From the NCBI GenBank assembly GCA_002897735.1, contig BDTW01000015.1:1-64000 (forward strand): 64,000 nt of DNA, given 5' to 3'. This document shows positions 1 to 8,058 of the stretch, piece by piece. The notes under the pieces are model-generated. The model made no database searches and was not told where the DNA came from. It saw only the letters and a list, made by a program, of their open reading frames with translations. Both the position numbers and the translations under genes were made by a program. Every line of letters starts with the position of its first letter. The first letter of the stretch is position 1. This stretch comes from a bacterium BMS3Bbin13. GTDB lineage: Bacteria; Pseudomonadota; Gammaproteobacteria; 21-64-14.

Positions 1-316
1 GCAGGCCGTTGAGCAGGTGGACGGCGAGGTTGGTGACCTTGAAGGCGTAGGGGGCGGGACCGAAGAAGTAATAATCCAGTGCGAAGGAGGCCATGCTGAT
101 CGGGCGCATGAGCGGGCCCGCATGGGAGGAGAACGACGCCGAGAGCAGCGCCTCGGGTGCGAGCGTATGGATGTGCAGCCGGGTGTTGTCGACGATATTG
201 GGCATATCGTCGTACAGGTAACCGCCGGCGAGTCCCGGCCAATAGGCCGCCGCGGTCAGCGCCAGCAGCGCGAACAGGATCAGCGCGTCGATCCGCCGTT
301 CCCTGGGAGAGGTCAT
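1..316 (-). CDS. Partial multi-pass membrane protein, TMTC/PMT-like glycosyltransferase N-terminus
   Basis: Reading right to left from the ATG at 316 there is an open frame of 105 codons that leaves the window. It shows a short charged N-terminus and a hydrophobic helix (about residues 10-26). A luminal loop follows with GLAGGYLYDDMPNIVDN, then MRPISMASFALDYYFFG and an N-H-rich stretch (TNLAVHLLNG). An early acidic Y-D-D-x-x-I-x-x-N motif followed by R-P-x-S-x-x-x-x-x-D-Y and H-L-x-N is what I know from the large membrane proteins with TPR tails that resemble protein O-mannosyltransferases. It lies 22 bp beyond the second pilin gene, so a role in pilin glycosylation is a reasonable inference. 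The missing C-terminus would decide whether TPRs are present. Confidence 0.55.
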   Translation of the reverse strand, partial: MTSPRERRIDALILFALLALTAAAYWPGLAGGYLYDDMPNIVDNTRLHIHTLAPEALLSASFSSHAGPLMRPISMASFALDYYFFGPAPYAFKVTNLAVHLLNGL

Positions 317-338
317 GCGCCGGGCTCCGTTCGCGCGG

Positions 339-776
339 TCAGTCGCGGCAGTTGGCGGGGCGGTAGCGGTTCGGCAGGGTGCTCCCGGCGCCGCCGCAGG
401 TCCAGTAGATGCCGCCGGTCGCGGCGGTGGGCGTGAGCACCAGGGTGGCGCCGGTGGCGCTGCCGCCGAGGGTCCGGTAGCCGATGGTGATGATTCCGCC
501 GCTCACCGTAACCGCATGCGTGTAACTACCGCTGATGCTGGCCGGCGCGGGCAGATAGAAGCTCCGGTTGCCGCCCGCCGGGATCGTGCCGTTAGTCAGG
601 AACTGCTCGTCGATCGCGACCTTGACCGGGGCGATCAGAACCAAGCCCTCGGCGACCTTGGCGCGGATGGTGTAGTCCTGGTAGGCGGGGATGGCGATGG
701 CCGCCAGGATGCCGATGATCGCGATCACGATCATCAGCTCGATCAGGGTGAAGCCGTGCTGGGGGTGCATCGTCAC
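339..776 (-). CDS. pilA: Type IV major pilin (second copy)
   Basis: Prepilin of about 145 residues. The leader ends in HG, followed by [20 protein letters not shown]: the class III signal with Gly-1, Phe+1 and Glu+5 needed for PilD cleavage and assembly. The hydrophobic N-terminal helix is followed by [12 protein letters not shown]. Two cysteines near the C-terminus (WTCGG and ANCRD) would form the D-loop disulfide. The GTG at 776 has a GGAG five bases upstream; an ATG two codons later (770) is an alternative giving a six-residue leader. Residues 1-50 of the mature form are almost identical to the neighbouring pilin at 911-1372 while the rest differs strongly, as expected for a duplicated and diverged pilin. 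It has its own sigma-54 promoter. Confidence 0.9.
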   Translation of the reverse strand: MTMHPQHGFTLIELMIVIAIIGILAAIAIPAYQDYTIRAKVAEGLVLIAPVKVAIDEQFLTNGTIPAGGNRSFYLPAPASISGSYTHAVTVSGGIITIGYRTLGGSATGATLVLTPTAATGGIYWTCGGAGSTLPNRYRPANCRD

Positions 777-808
777 GAAGGCTCCGAGGCCGGTGTTCGA
801 AAAACAGC

Positions 809-824
809 AGCAAGATCCAAGCCA
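809..824 (-). promoter_or_regulatory. Sigma-54 promoter of the 339-776 pilin
   Basis: On the minus strand the sequence reads TGGCTTG-GATC-TTGCT. The -24 GG and -12 GC are at exact spacing, and only two bases differ from the TGGCACG-N4-TTGCT consensus. The predicted start lies about 20 nt upstream of the pilin start codon. PilR, the matching activator, is encoded 1.6 kb away. Confidence 0.7.
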
Positions 825-855
825 ATATTAGAGAGCGATCCTCCGAAGCAGCCTG

Positions 856-886
856 AAAAAAAAGCGCCCCTGTTTCGGGGCGCTTT
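856..886 (-). terminator. Rho-independent terminator between the two pilin genes
   Basis: A ten-base stem (861-870 with 877-886, AAAGCGCCCC and its complement) with a six-base loop is followed on the minus strand by a run of eight T (856-863 in the complement). It lies about 25 bp after the stop of the pilin at 911-1372, so it ends that transcript before the second pilin promoter region is left. Confidence 0.85.
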
Positions 887-910
887 CGGAGGAAAAACGC
901 GGACTTCGTA

Positions 911-1372
911 TCAACGACAGTTCGCCGGCAGGTATTTGCTTGGTACGGTGGTGCCACTGCCGCCGGGAGCGTAGCCGCAAGCCCAGGCGATCGCGCCGTT
1001 GGTCGTGCTTGGCGTAAACGTCAGGATTGTCCCATTCGCGCTCGGGCTGCCGCCGAGGTTGTTCTTGAAGGTAATCGAAATCACACCTGTCCCTCCAGCC
1101 ACCGCTACGTTATCCACGTATTTTCCGGTGATATCGGCCTTCGGCGACAGTCCATAGCTTGCGTTGAGATTGCTTGCTGGGAACGCCCCGTTGGACTGGT
1201 AGGTTTCGGCCACGGCGGTTTGAGCGCCGTCGGCCAAGCTCAGGCCCTCCGTCACCTTGGCGCGGATGGTGTAGTCCTGGTAGGCGGGGATGGCGATGGC
1301 CGCCAGGATGCCGATGATCGCGATCACGATCATCAGTTCGATCAGTGTGAAACCCTGTTGTTTGCGTGTCAT
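911..1372 (-). CDS. pilA: Type IV major pilin
   Basis: Prepilin of 153 residues beginning MTRKQQG, followed by the processed N-terminus [20 protein letters not shown]: a seven-residue leader, Gly-1 and Glu+5. A disulfide-bonded loop is predicted between the C of WACGY and the C of ANCR at the extreme C-terminus. A strong ribosome-binding site (GAGGAGT) precedes the ATG. The gene is monocistronic: a sigma-54 promoter about 100 bp upstream and a rho-independent terminator downstream. It is the main subunit of the pilus fibre used for twitching, attachment and DNA uptake in this protein family. Confidence 0.92.
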   Translation of the reverse strand: MTRKQQGFTLIELMIVIAIIGILAAIAIPAYQDYTIRAKVTEGLSLADGAQTAVAETYQSNGAFPASNLNASYGLSPKADITGKYVDNVAVAGGTGVISITFKNNLGGSPSANGTILTFTPSTTNGAIAWACGYAPGGSGTTVPSKYLPANCR

Positions 1373-1472
1373 GTCGATACTCCTCGATTGCTGATGAAAC
1401 CGGTCATAAAGCCCTGCAGTCAGTTGCCGGTCGCGCGCCGGCTCCGGGCGCGGTTCGGACCTACTCTGGTAG

Positions 1473-1489
1473 AAGCAGAATCCGTGCCA
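1473..1489 (-). promoter_or_regulatory. Sigma-54 promoter of the 911-1372 pilin
   Basis: The minus strand reads TGGCACG-GATT-C-TGCTT, a full -24 box and a -12 GC at exact spacing. The start codon is about 100 nt downstream, giving a leader of roughly 90 nt. PilR-dependent pilA transcription from a sigma-54 promoter is established for Pseudomonas, and pilSR are the next genes. Confidence 0.85.
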
Positions 1490-2370
1490 GTGTCCCGGTG
1501 CGCCGCCGGGACCGGCCCCCGGTCGCCCAGGTACCCGTTTTCTCGGCAGTTCGCGGGGAAACTCGAGTGGCGGGGGTGCGACGGGAGGGAGGGCCCGTCG
1601 TCCGCGGACGGTCCCGGCGCGTCACAAGCTGACGCTGCGCGTCACCCGGCCGGAGGGCCGTGTCCCGGCGCGTCCGTGCGCCGGCGGCTCCCGGAATCCG
1701 CGGGCAAATGTTCAAAGCGGGGATGTCCATGACGGCGGGCCTCCCTGCCCGCGGGGCGTCCATGCTCCGGGCCGCATTTTACGCCGCCGGCCCGGCGGGT
1801 GTCACTTCGGGTTGGGCGGGGGGAAGCGACCCGGGTGGCCCGGATGCAGGCATAGACCGGAATCCGGGAATCCCGGCGCCCGGAGCAACCTCGCCCACCG
1901 ATGGTACGGCGGGTCATCCATCCGCAAAACCACGCCGTGGAACTCACGGACAACCCCTATCCGATCCGTGGATTCCGTGGTTCATCGCGATGCCTCCATG
2001 GATTTCAAACGGTGTCGGCCGGGCGAGCCCGGCCCTACCGACACTGCGGGATCCCGTAGGGCGAATCTCGCCCCGCCGACGACGCCCGATCCACCGCCCC
2101 GCGCAACGCGTGCACGCCCCCCTCGTAGCCCGGATGCAGGCCGAAGGCCGAAATCCGGGGATGCGGTGTTCGGTCCCCCCTTGAACGCCTTGCCGTTCTC
2201 GATGCGTTGCGAGGCCACCCGTAGGGCGGGGCTCGCCCCGCCGACGACACTCGATCCACGCCCCCACGCAGTCGGCCGGGTAAGCCCGACCCTATCGTCC
2301 GTATCGACCCCGCGGGGTCCGTGGCTCTTTCCCCCGACATCGGCAAAGGTCGGTGCACGCCCGCCCCGCA
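1490..2370. repeat. Gene-free region with two families of short palindromic repeats
   Basis: About 880 bp between pilA and pilR with no credible gene. Four copies of a 25-bp REP-like palindrome (GTAGGGCGGG...CCGCCGAC or its complement) lie at 2014-2038, 2056-2080, 2221-2245 and 2271-2295, in inverted pairs. A second family (GCCCGGATGCAGG...AATCCGGG) is at 1838-1869 and 2125-2160. The 1490-1830 part is GC-rich sequence with nothing recognised. Reading frames across the region are artefacts of the base composition. Confidence 0.75.
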
Positions 2371-3693
2371 TCACTCCAGACCGAGCTTCTTCAATCGGTA
2401 GCGCAACGCGCGGAACGTGATTCCGAGGCGCTTGGCCGCGGCGGTTTTGTTGTAACGGGTCTTCTCCAGGGCCTGGACGATGGCGTCGCGCTCCACGGTG
2501 TCGAGATAGGTCTCCAGCGGCAGGCCGCCAGGCGGGCGCGGCGGCTCGATGCCCGCCGCCGGCAGGTGCAGATCCCGGCGCCGGATCGCCCGGCCTTCGC
2601 ACAGGGTCATGGCGCGTTCCAGGATGTTCTCCAGCTCACGCACGTTGCCGGGGAAGGCGTAGCCGCGTAGCGTCTCCAGGGCCTCCGGGTCCAGGGTTAT
2701 GGGTTCGCCCCCGGCCGTGAGGCGCGCGAGCACCGATGCGGCGAGCACCGGGATGTCGTCGGGGCGCTCGCGCAGGGACGGGACGTGCAATTCGATTACG
2801 TCGATCCGGTAGTAGAGGTCCTGGCGAAACTCGCCCGCCTGTACCAGGAGTCCCAGGTCCTTGTGGGTGGCGCTGAGTATGCGCACGTCGATGGCCACCT
2901 CGCGCTGCGCCCCGACCGGGCGCACCGCCTTCTCCTGGATCGCCCGCAGGAGCTTCACCTGCATGTGCAGCGGCAGCTCCGCCACCTCGTCGAGGAACAG
3001 CGTACCTCCGCCGGCGGCCTGGAACAGCCCCTGTTTGTCCGCCACCGCGCCGGTGAAGCTGCCTTTTACATGACCGAAGAATTCGCTCTCCATGAGATCC
3101 GTGGGGATCGCGCCGCAGTTGACGGCCACGAACGGGTGGTCCGAACGCGGACCCTTCTCGTGGATCAACCGCGCGACGAGTTCCTTGCCGGTGCCCGATT
3201 CGCCGCTGATGTACACCGGCGCCTGGCTGCACGCGAGCTTGTGGATCGTGGAGCGGATCTCCTGCATCAGCACGGAGTCGCCGAGCAGGGTGCGCCGCGA
3301 GCGCCGGTCGACCTCCGGGTAGGTGCGTCGCACCTTGAGGGCGCTGGTCACCAGGGCGCGCAGCATTTGCAGGTCCACGGGCTTGGAGACAAAATCGAAG
3401 GCCCCGGCCTTGAGCGCCTGCACCGCCGATTCCATGCTGCCGAAGGCGGTGATCACCGCGACCGGCACGTCGGGGAAGCGCTCCTGGATATGGCGCACGA
3501 GATCGAGTCCGTCGCCGTCGGGCAGACGCATGTCGGTCAGGCACAGTTGGAACGGGTGACGCCCGAGCAGCGCGCGCGCCTCGGCCAGGGTCGCGGCGCC
3601 GCGCGTGGCGATGTCCATGCGGGCGAGCGTGAGTTCCAGAAGTTCCCGAATGTCGGGTTCGTCGTCGACGACGAGGGCCAGGGCGCGTTTCAT
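2371..3693 (-). CDS. pilR: PilR, sigma-54-dependent response regulator of pilin expression
   Basis: NtrC-family regulator of 440 residues. The receiver domain (1-120) has the acidic pair DDE (10-12), phospho-acceptor Asp54 (LTDMRLP) and Lys104. The AAA+ domain (about 135-375) has Walker A GESGTGKE (164-171) and Walker B FLDEVAEL. The sigma-54 contact loop reads GSFTGA (211-216) instead of the usual GAFTGA, a tolerated substitution. A Fis-type helix-turn-helix ends the protein (AAAKRLGITFRALRYRLKK). The start codon directly abuts the pilS stop, so the pair is co-transcribed. Its predicted targets are the two sigma-54 pilin promoters next door. Confidence 0.93.
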   Translation of the reverse strand: MKRALALVVDDEPDIRELLELTLARMDIATRGAATLAEARALLGRHPFQLCLTDMRLPDGDGLDLVRHIQERFPDVPVAVITAFGSMESAVQALKAGAFDFVSKPVDLQMLRALVTSALKVRRTYPEVDRRSRRTLLGDSVLMQEIRSTIHKLACSQAPVYISGESGTGKELVARLIHEKGPRSDHPFVAVNCGAIPTDLMESEFFGHVKGSFTGAVADKQGLFQAAGGGTLFLDEVAELPLHMQVKLLRAIQEKAVRPVGAQREVAIDVRILSATHKDLGLLVQAGEFRQDLYYRIDVIELHVPSLRERPDDIPVLAASVLARLTAGGEPITLDPEALETLRGYAFPGNVRELENILERAMTLCEGRAIRRRDLHLPAAGIEPPRPPGGLPLETYLDTVERDAIVQALEKTRYNKTAAAKRLGITFRALRYRLKKLGLE

Positions 3694-5343
3694 CTACGCG
3701 GGCTCCGTGTTCCGGTGGGGGTGGAAGGTGGCACGAAAGCGGCTCTCCCCGCCCAAACTCCCCACGTATTCGAGGGCCGCCTGGTTGAGTTCGCACAACT
3801 CGCGCGCGATATACAGGCCGAGCCCGGTCCCGCGCGCGGAGTGTGTGTGAAACGGTTCGAAGGCCTGCTGCGCCGCCTCGGCGTCGAGGCCCGGACCCGG
3901 GTCGCGCACCTCCAGGTAGGCGGCCCCGGATTCCGGGTCGCGGCCCGCGGCCAGGGTGATGCGCGGCTCGGTGCGCCCGGCGTTGCCGTGCTCGAGCGCG
4001 TTCTGCGTCAGGTTCCACAGGACTTGTTGCAGGTGGGTGGTATCGACCGGGATTTCGAGTTCGGCCGGCTCGACCTCGATGCGCAGGCAGGCCGGATCGA
4101 GGTGGTGGGTCAGGGCGAACTCGCGCGCGAACTCCGCGAGCCAGCCGCGGATCGCTACCGGCTCGGCGTGTGCGGGTCGGCCGCGGGAGAGTTGCAGCAC
4201 GTTCTCGACGATGGTGTTCACGCGATCGGACTGTTCGCGGATGATCTGCGTCAGGCGCCCGTCGCCCGCCTCCAGCCGCGGCGATTCGGCCAGGAGCTGG
4301 GCCGCGTGGCTGATGGCGCCCAGCGGGTTGCGGATCTCGTGGGCGATGCTCGCGGTCAGCCGGCCCAGCGAGGCGAGTTTCAGTTGCTGGGCCTGGCGCG
4401 CCAGCTCCGCGGCGTCGTGCAAAAATACCAGGGTGCCGGCCCCTGCGTCCGCCCCGAGTTGTGTAAAACGCGGTTGCACGGTGACGCGCCGCGGGCCGGC
4501 CTGGAACGGCTCCGGCTCGCGTGCCGGTTGTTTGCGCCAGCGCCCCAGGGCCTCGGCGAGGCCCGCGGAAACGGTGTCCAGCGCGGCGCCGCCGCGGTCC
4601 TCCGGGGGCCTTGCCCGGATCCGCAGCAGGCGGCGGGCGGCCTCGTTGGCCAGGCGGATGCGCCCGGTGTGATCCACGACCAGCACCCCGGCGTCGAGGC
4701 GGCGGATGATCGTCTCGTTGAGTTTCTCCAGGTTGGCGAGGTCGGCGCCGCGCCGTGCCGCCAGCGCCTCGCTCTCGCGGATGCGCCGCGCCAGCAGGTA
4801 GGCGATGATCGCGGTGGCGAAGTACGCCGCGCCGAGGATTCCCGCCCGGGTGAAGGTCCCCCCGGTCCCGCCCTCGATCACGGCGACGATCTGTTCGGCG
4901 AGCACGGCCAGCGCCGCCAGTGCCGCGAACAGGATCGCCAGCCGGCCCGGGATCAGGAGGCTCCCGCCGGCGATGGTGATGACGAGCAGCACCCCGATGC
5001 TGCTGCCGGTCCCGCCGCTCGCGGCCATCAGCAGGGTGATCGCCGCGATGTCCGCCAGCAGTTGTACGTAGACCTGGACGGCGAAGGCCGGAACGCGGAA
5101 ATGATGGGCGACGATGGCGGCGATCGCGAACGCCAGGTAGAGCGGGCATACGATCTCGAACAGCGCCGGGTTGTACGAACCGAGCACCGACGGCGGGGTC
5201 GGGCCGGCGAAGTAGGCGACGGTGAGCAGCCCCGCCAGTGCCAGGCGGTAGAGATTGAAGTAGCGCAGCGGCTTCCATGTGTGAGCCCCGGCGTCCCACG
5301 GGGGCCCCGAGGCCGCGGCGGTGTCGGACAACGCGTGGACCAT
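3694..5343 (-). CDS. pilS: PilS, membrane sensor histidine kinase
   Basis: Sensor of about 549 residues. Several hydrophobic segments in the first 190 residues form the multi-pass sensor region, followed by a PAS-like linker (ETIIRRLDAGVLVVDHTGRI). The dimerisation/phospho-acceptor box is ASIAHEIRNPLGAISHAA with His335. The catalytic domain has N box LWNLTQNALEHG, G1 box VRDPGPGL and G2 box GTGLGLYIARE. I chose the ATG at 5343; the frame also opens at a TTG at 5388 without a ribosome-binding site. PilS phosphorylates PilR in response to pilin levels in the membrane in Pseudomonas. Confidence 0.92.
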   Translation of the reverse strand: MVHALSDTAAASGPPWDAGAHTWKPLRYFNLYRLALAGLLTVAYFAGPTPPSVLGSYNPALFEIVCPLYLAFAIAAIVAHHFRVPAFAVQVYVQLLADIAAITLLMAASGGTGSSIGVLLVITIAGGSLLIPGRLAILFAALAALAVLAEQIVAVIEGGTGGTFTRAGILGAAYFATAIIAYLLARRIRESEALAARRGADLANLEKLNETIIRRLDAGVLVVDHTGRIRLANEAARRLLRIRARPPEDRGGAALDTVSAGLAEALGRWRKQPAREPEPFQAGPRRVTVQPRFTQLGADAGAGTLVFLHDAAELARQAQQLKLASLGRLTASIAHEIRNPLGAISHAAQLLAESPRLEAGDGRLTQIIREQSDRVNTIVENVLQLSRGRPAHAEPVAIRGWLAEFAREFALTHHLDPACLRIEVEPAELEIPVDTTHLQQVLWNLTQNALEHGNAGRTEPRITLAAGRDPESGAAYLEVRDPGPGLDAEAAQQAFEPFHTHSARGTGLGLYIARELCELNQAALEYVGSLGGESRFRATFHPHRNTEPA

Positions 5344-5457
5344 AGTCGAATGATACTCGCTCAACCGGGGGTTTCGTGACGGTTGCAACGTTACGCCGGG
5401 ATCCCGCCGCCGGTCCCCGGTCCCGGACTTTCTATCGGACCGGATGAGAAAAGCTGT

Positions 5458-5502
5458 AAAAGGGGACGGAGGGAATAAATAATATTCCCTCCGTCCCCTT
5501 TT
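5458..5502. repeat. 45-bp perfect palindromic element, copy 1
   Basis: A perfect 20-bp inverted repeat (AAAAGGGGACGGAGGGAATA and its complement) around the loop AATAA. It sits 10 bp after the stop of the PP0621-like gene. Since both arms end in A4/T4 it can act as a terminator on either strand. A second copy in the opposite orientation is at 5838-5882. Confidence 0.85.
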
Positions 5503-5512
5503 ATTCCGCCGC

Positions 5513-5752
5513 TCAGCGCCGCCTCTGCTGTACGGGGCCCGCCACGCGGTGCGCTTGCGAGCAGTAGCGGCGGTCTTCGTCGCCGATCGACTCGGTTTCC
5601 GGCACGTACACCCCGCAGTGGGCGCAGCGCACCATGTGCTGCTCGGGCAGGGTCCGCTGCTGCGGGCCGGGCACGGGGGGACGGGTCGAGCGACCGCGAA
5701 TCAGTCGGTAGACGGCGAACACGAGCAGCGCGAGCAGCAGCAGACGGAACAT
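5513..5752 (-). CDS. PP0621-family small membrane-anchored zinc-ribbon protein
   Basis: Protein of 79 residues. An N-terminal hydrophobic helix (about 2-16) followed by R-rich residues implies an inner-membrane anchor with cytoplasmic tail. A proline-rich linker leads to a Cys cluster with CAHCGVYVP and YCSQAHR, which would hold one zinc ion. Small proteins with one N-terminal helix and a C-x2-C...C-x3-H motif are annotated as PP0621 family and often lie beside pilSR; no function is established. AGGCGG precedes the ATG. The gene is bracketed by the two 45-bp palindromes. Confidence 0.75.
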   Translation of the reverse strand: MFRLLLLALLVFAVYRLIRGRSTRPPVPGPQQRTLPEQHMVRCAHCGVYVPETESIGDEDRRYCSQAHRVAGPVQQRRR

Positions 5753-5837
5753 CCGCCTAGTGTCGACAGTCCGTGGCGCCCGCGCAAGGGCCGGCCTCTT
5801 CCAATTGACACATGAGCCTGAACGGGGGGGACCCCGG

Positions 5838-5882
5838 AAAAGGGGACGGAGGGAATATTATTTATTCCCTCCGTCCCCTTTT
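5838..5882. repeat. 45-bp perfect palindromic element, copy 2 (inverted)
   Basis: The same 20-bp arms as the copy at 5458-5502, with loop TTATT, i.e. the reverse complement of copy 1. It lies between the PP0621-like gene and sucC and could terminate readthrough in either direction. Confidence 0.85.
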
Positions 5883-5949
5883 CATGTCTTTTGCGAAATG
5901 CCGCCGATTCCGGGAGAATGGTGCCCCTTTTCCGTCGGCGGCACTCCAC

Positions 5950-7125
5950 ATGCATCTCCACGAATACCAGGGCAAGGCCTTGCTGGCGCAGATCGGGTTT
6001 CCGGTCCCGCCGGGGCGCGTGGTCCGCTCGCCCGGGGAGGCGGTGCGCGCCGCCTCGGAACTCCCGGGTGCGGCTTGGCTGGTGAAGGCGCAGGTGCACT
6101 CCGGCGGCCGCGGCAAGGCGGGCGGGGTACGCCGTGCGGACAGCCCGGAGGAGGTGGGGCGTGTGGCGCGGGAGTTGCTCGGCACCCGGCTGGTCACCGC
6201 GCAGAGCGGTGGTCGCGGTCTGCCGGTCGAGGCGGTGTTGGTCGAGCAACCCGCGTCGTTGGTTCGCGAGTTGTACTTGGCGATGCTGGTGGATCGGCGC
6301 CGGGAACGGGTCGCGGTGCTGGGGGCGCGCAGCGGGGGCATGGAGATCGAGGCGCTGGCCGCGGAGGATCCGGGGGCGGTGTGTTCGGTGTCCGTCGACC
6401 CGGCGGCGGGCTTGCTGCCCTACCAGTGCCGACGCCTCGCCTTCGCGCTGGGGCTGGATGCCGAGGCGGCCGCCGCACTGGGCCGCCGGCTGCCGTCCCT
6501 GTACCGGTTGTTCGTCGAACGCGACCTGAGCCTGCTCGAGATCAACCCGCTGGGGATCACCGACTCGGGTGGGCCGGTGGCGGTGGACGTGAAGATCCAG
6601 GTCGACGACAACGCGCTCTATCGTCAGCCCGCCCTGGCGGCGCAGGCGGACCCCGGCCAGGAGGAGGAACTCGAGCGTGCCGCCCGGCAGTTCGGGCTCC
6701 ACTACATCCGTCTGGACGGCGATATCGCCTGCATGGTCAACGGCGCGGGGCTGGCGATGGGGACCATGGACCTCATCAAGCTCCAGGGCGGCAACCCGGC
6801 CAATTTCCTCGACGTCGGCGGCGGGACCACTGCGGAGCGTGTCGCGGAGGCCTTCAAGCTGATCCTCTCGGATCCCAAGGTGCGCGCGATCCTCGTCAAC
6901 ATCTTCGGCGGCATCGTGCGTTGCGACCTGATCGCCGAGGGAATCATCCAGGCGGTGCGCGAGGTGCGCGTGACGGTACCCGTGGTGGTGCGCCTGGAGG
7001 GGACCAATGCGGCGCTCGGTCGGCAGTTGCTGAGCGAGAGCGGTCTCGACCTGATGGGCGCCGACGACTTCACGGAGGCCGCGCGCAAGGCGGTGGCGGC
7101 GGCCGGCGGCGGGCCGGCACGGTGA
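5950..7125 (+). CDS. sucC: Succinyl-CoA ligase, beta subunit
   Basis: Protein of 391 residues (family about 388). ATP-grasp domain from [13 protein letters not shown], with [14 protein letters not shown] as the nucleotide loop. The metal/ATP site EINPLG, the CoA-ligase half [25 protein letters not shown] and the LEGTNA segment are all present. It forms succinyl-CoA or its reverse, with substrate-level phosphorylation, in the TCA cycle. The ATG at 5950 is chosen because the protein begins there in the family; upstream sequence is the palindromic element. sucD overlaps its stop by four bases. Malate-CoA ligase cannot be fully excluded but the GIVRCD signature favours SucC. Confidence 0.93.
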   Translation: MHLHEYQGKALLAQIGFPVPPGRVVRSPGEAVRAASELPGAAWLVKAQVHSGGRGKAGGVRRADSPEEVGRVARELLGTRLVTAQSGGRGLPVEAVLVEQPASLVRELYLAMLVDRRRERVAVLGARSGGMEIEALAAEDPGAVCSVSVDPAAGLLPYQCRRLAFALGLDAEAAAALGRRLPSLYRLFVERDLSLLEINPLGITDSGGPVAVDVKIQVDDNALYRQPALAAQADPGQEEELERAARQFGLHYIRLDGDIACMVNGAGLAMGTMDLIKLQGGNPANFLDVGGGTTAERVAEAFKLILSDPKVRAILVNIFGGIVRCDLIAEGIIQAVREVRVTVPVVVRLEGTNAALGRQLLSESGLDLMGADDFTEAARKAVAAAGGGPAR

Positions 7126-7991
7126 TCCTGATCGACGCGCAGACGCGGGTGATCTGCCAGGGTTTCACCGGCAAGCAGGGGACCTTCCATTCCCGGCACG
7201 CAATCGACTACGGCACCCGGCTGGTGGGGGGGGTGACCCCGGGCAAGGGCGGGCGGATGCACCTCGGCCTGCCGGTCTTCGATACCGTGCACGACGCCGT
7301 CGCCGAGACCGGGGCCGAGGCGACGATGATCTATGTGCCCGCGCCGTTCGCCGCCGACGCCGTACTCGAGGCGGCCGACGCCGGGATCCGGCTGATCGTG
7401 TGTATCACCGAGGGGATTCCGGTCCACGACATGATCCGCGTGAAGGCGGCGCTGCGCGGCGGCGAGGCGCGGCTCGTCGGGCCGAACTGTCCGGGCGTCA
7501 TCACCCCCGGTGCCTGCAAGATCGGGATCATGCCGGGGGAGATCCACGCCCCGGGGATCATCGGGATCGTCTCGCGTTCCGGTACGTTGACCTACGAGGC
7601 GGTGAGTCAGACCACGCGCGCCGGGCTCGGGCAGAGCACCTGCGTGGGGATCGGCGGCGACCCGATCCACGGTGTCGGCTTCGTGGACTGCCTGGAACTC
7701 TTCGAACGCGACCGCCGGACCAAGGGTATCGTGTTGGTCGGTGAGATCGGCGGCAGCGACGAGGAGGAGGCCGCCGAATATATCCGCGCGTGCGTGCGTA
7801 AACCCGTGGTGGCCTACGTCGCGGGCATGACCGCACCGCCGGGGCGGCGCATGGGCCACGCCGGGGCGATCGTCCGCGGCGGGCGGGGGACCGCCAAGGA
7901 CAAGTTCGCGGCGCTGCGGGCCGCCGGCGTCACCGTGGTGCGCAGTCCGGCCGAGATCGGCGTGCGCATGAAGGAGTTCTTCACGGGCTGA
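7122..7991 (+). CDS. sucD: Succinyl-CoA ligase, alpha subunit
   Basis: Protein of 289 residues starting from a GTG that overlaps the sucC stop (GTGA), so translation is coupled. The CoA-binding Rossmann part begins [26 protein letters not shown] and [11 protein letters not shown] follow. His246 in [15 protein letters not shown] is at the position of the phosphorylated active-site histidine of the E. coli enzyme. Complete, with no abnormality. Confidence 0.94.
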   Translation: MILIDAQTRVICQGFTGKQGTFHSRHAIDYGTRLVGGVTPGKGGRMHLGLPVFDTVHDAVAETGAEATMIYVPAPFAADAVLEAADAGIRLIVCITEGIPVHDMIRVKAALRGGEARLVGPNCPGVITPGACKIGIMPGEIHAPGIIGIVSRSGTLTYEAVSQTTRAGLGQSTCVGIGGDPIHGVGFVDCLELFERDRRTKGIVLVGEIGGSDEEEAAEYIRACVRKPVVAYVAGMTAPPGRRMGHAGAIVRGGRGTAKDKFAALRAAGVTVVRSPAEIGVRMKEFFTG

Positions 7992-8058
7992 GGCTTCCCC
8001 CCGCCGCAGTAGAACCTCCCAAGTCCGACAGGCCCTGAACCTCAGCTCCGGAGACACC

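Noticed and set aside
2636-5299. Very long open frames antisense or out of phase to pilSR and other genes (for example 887 codons)
   Set aside because: They consist of R/P/G/A-rich sequence without domains and lie over genes with clear motifs; they reflect the high GC content.
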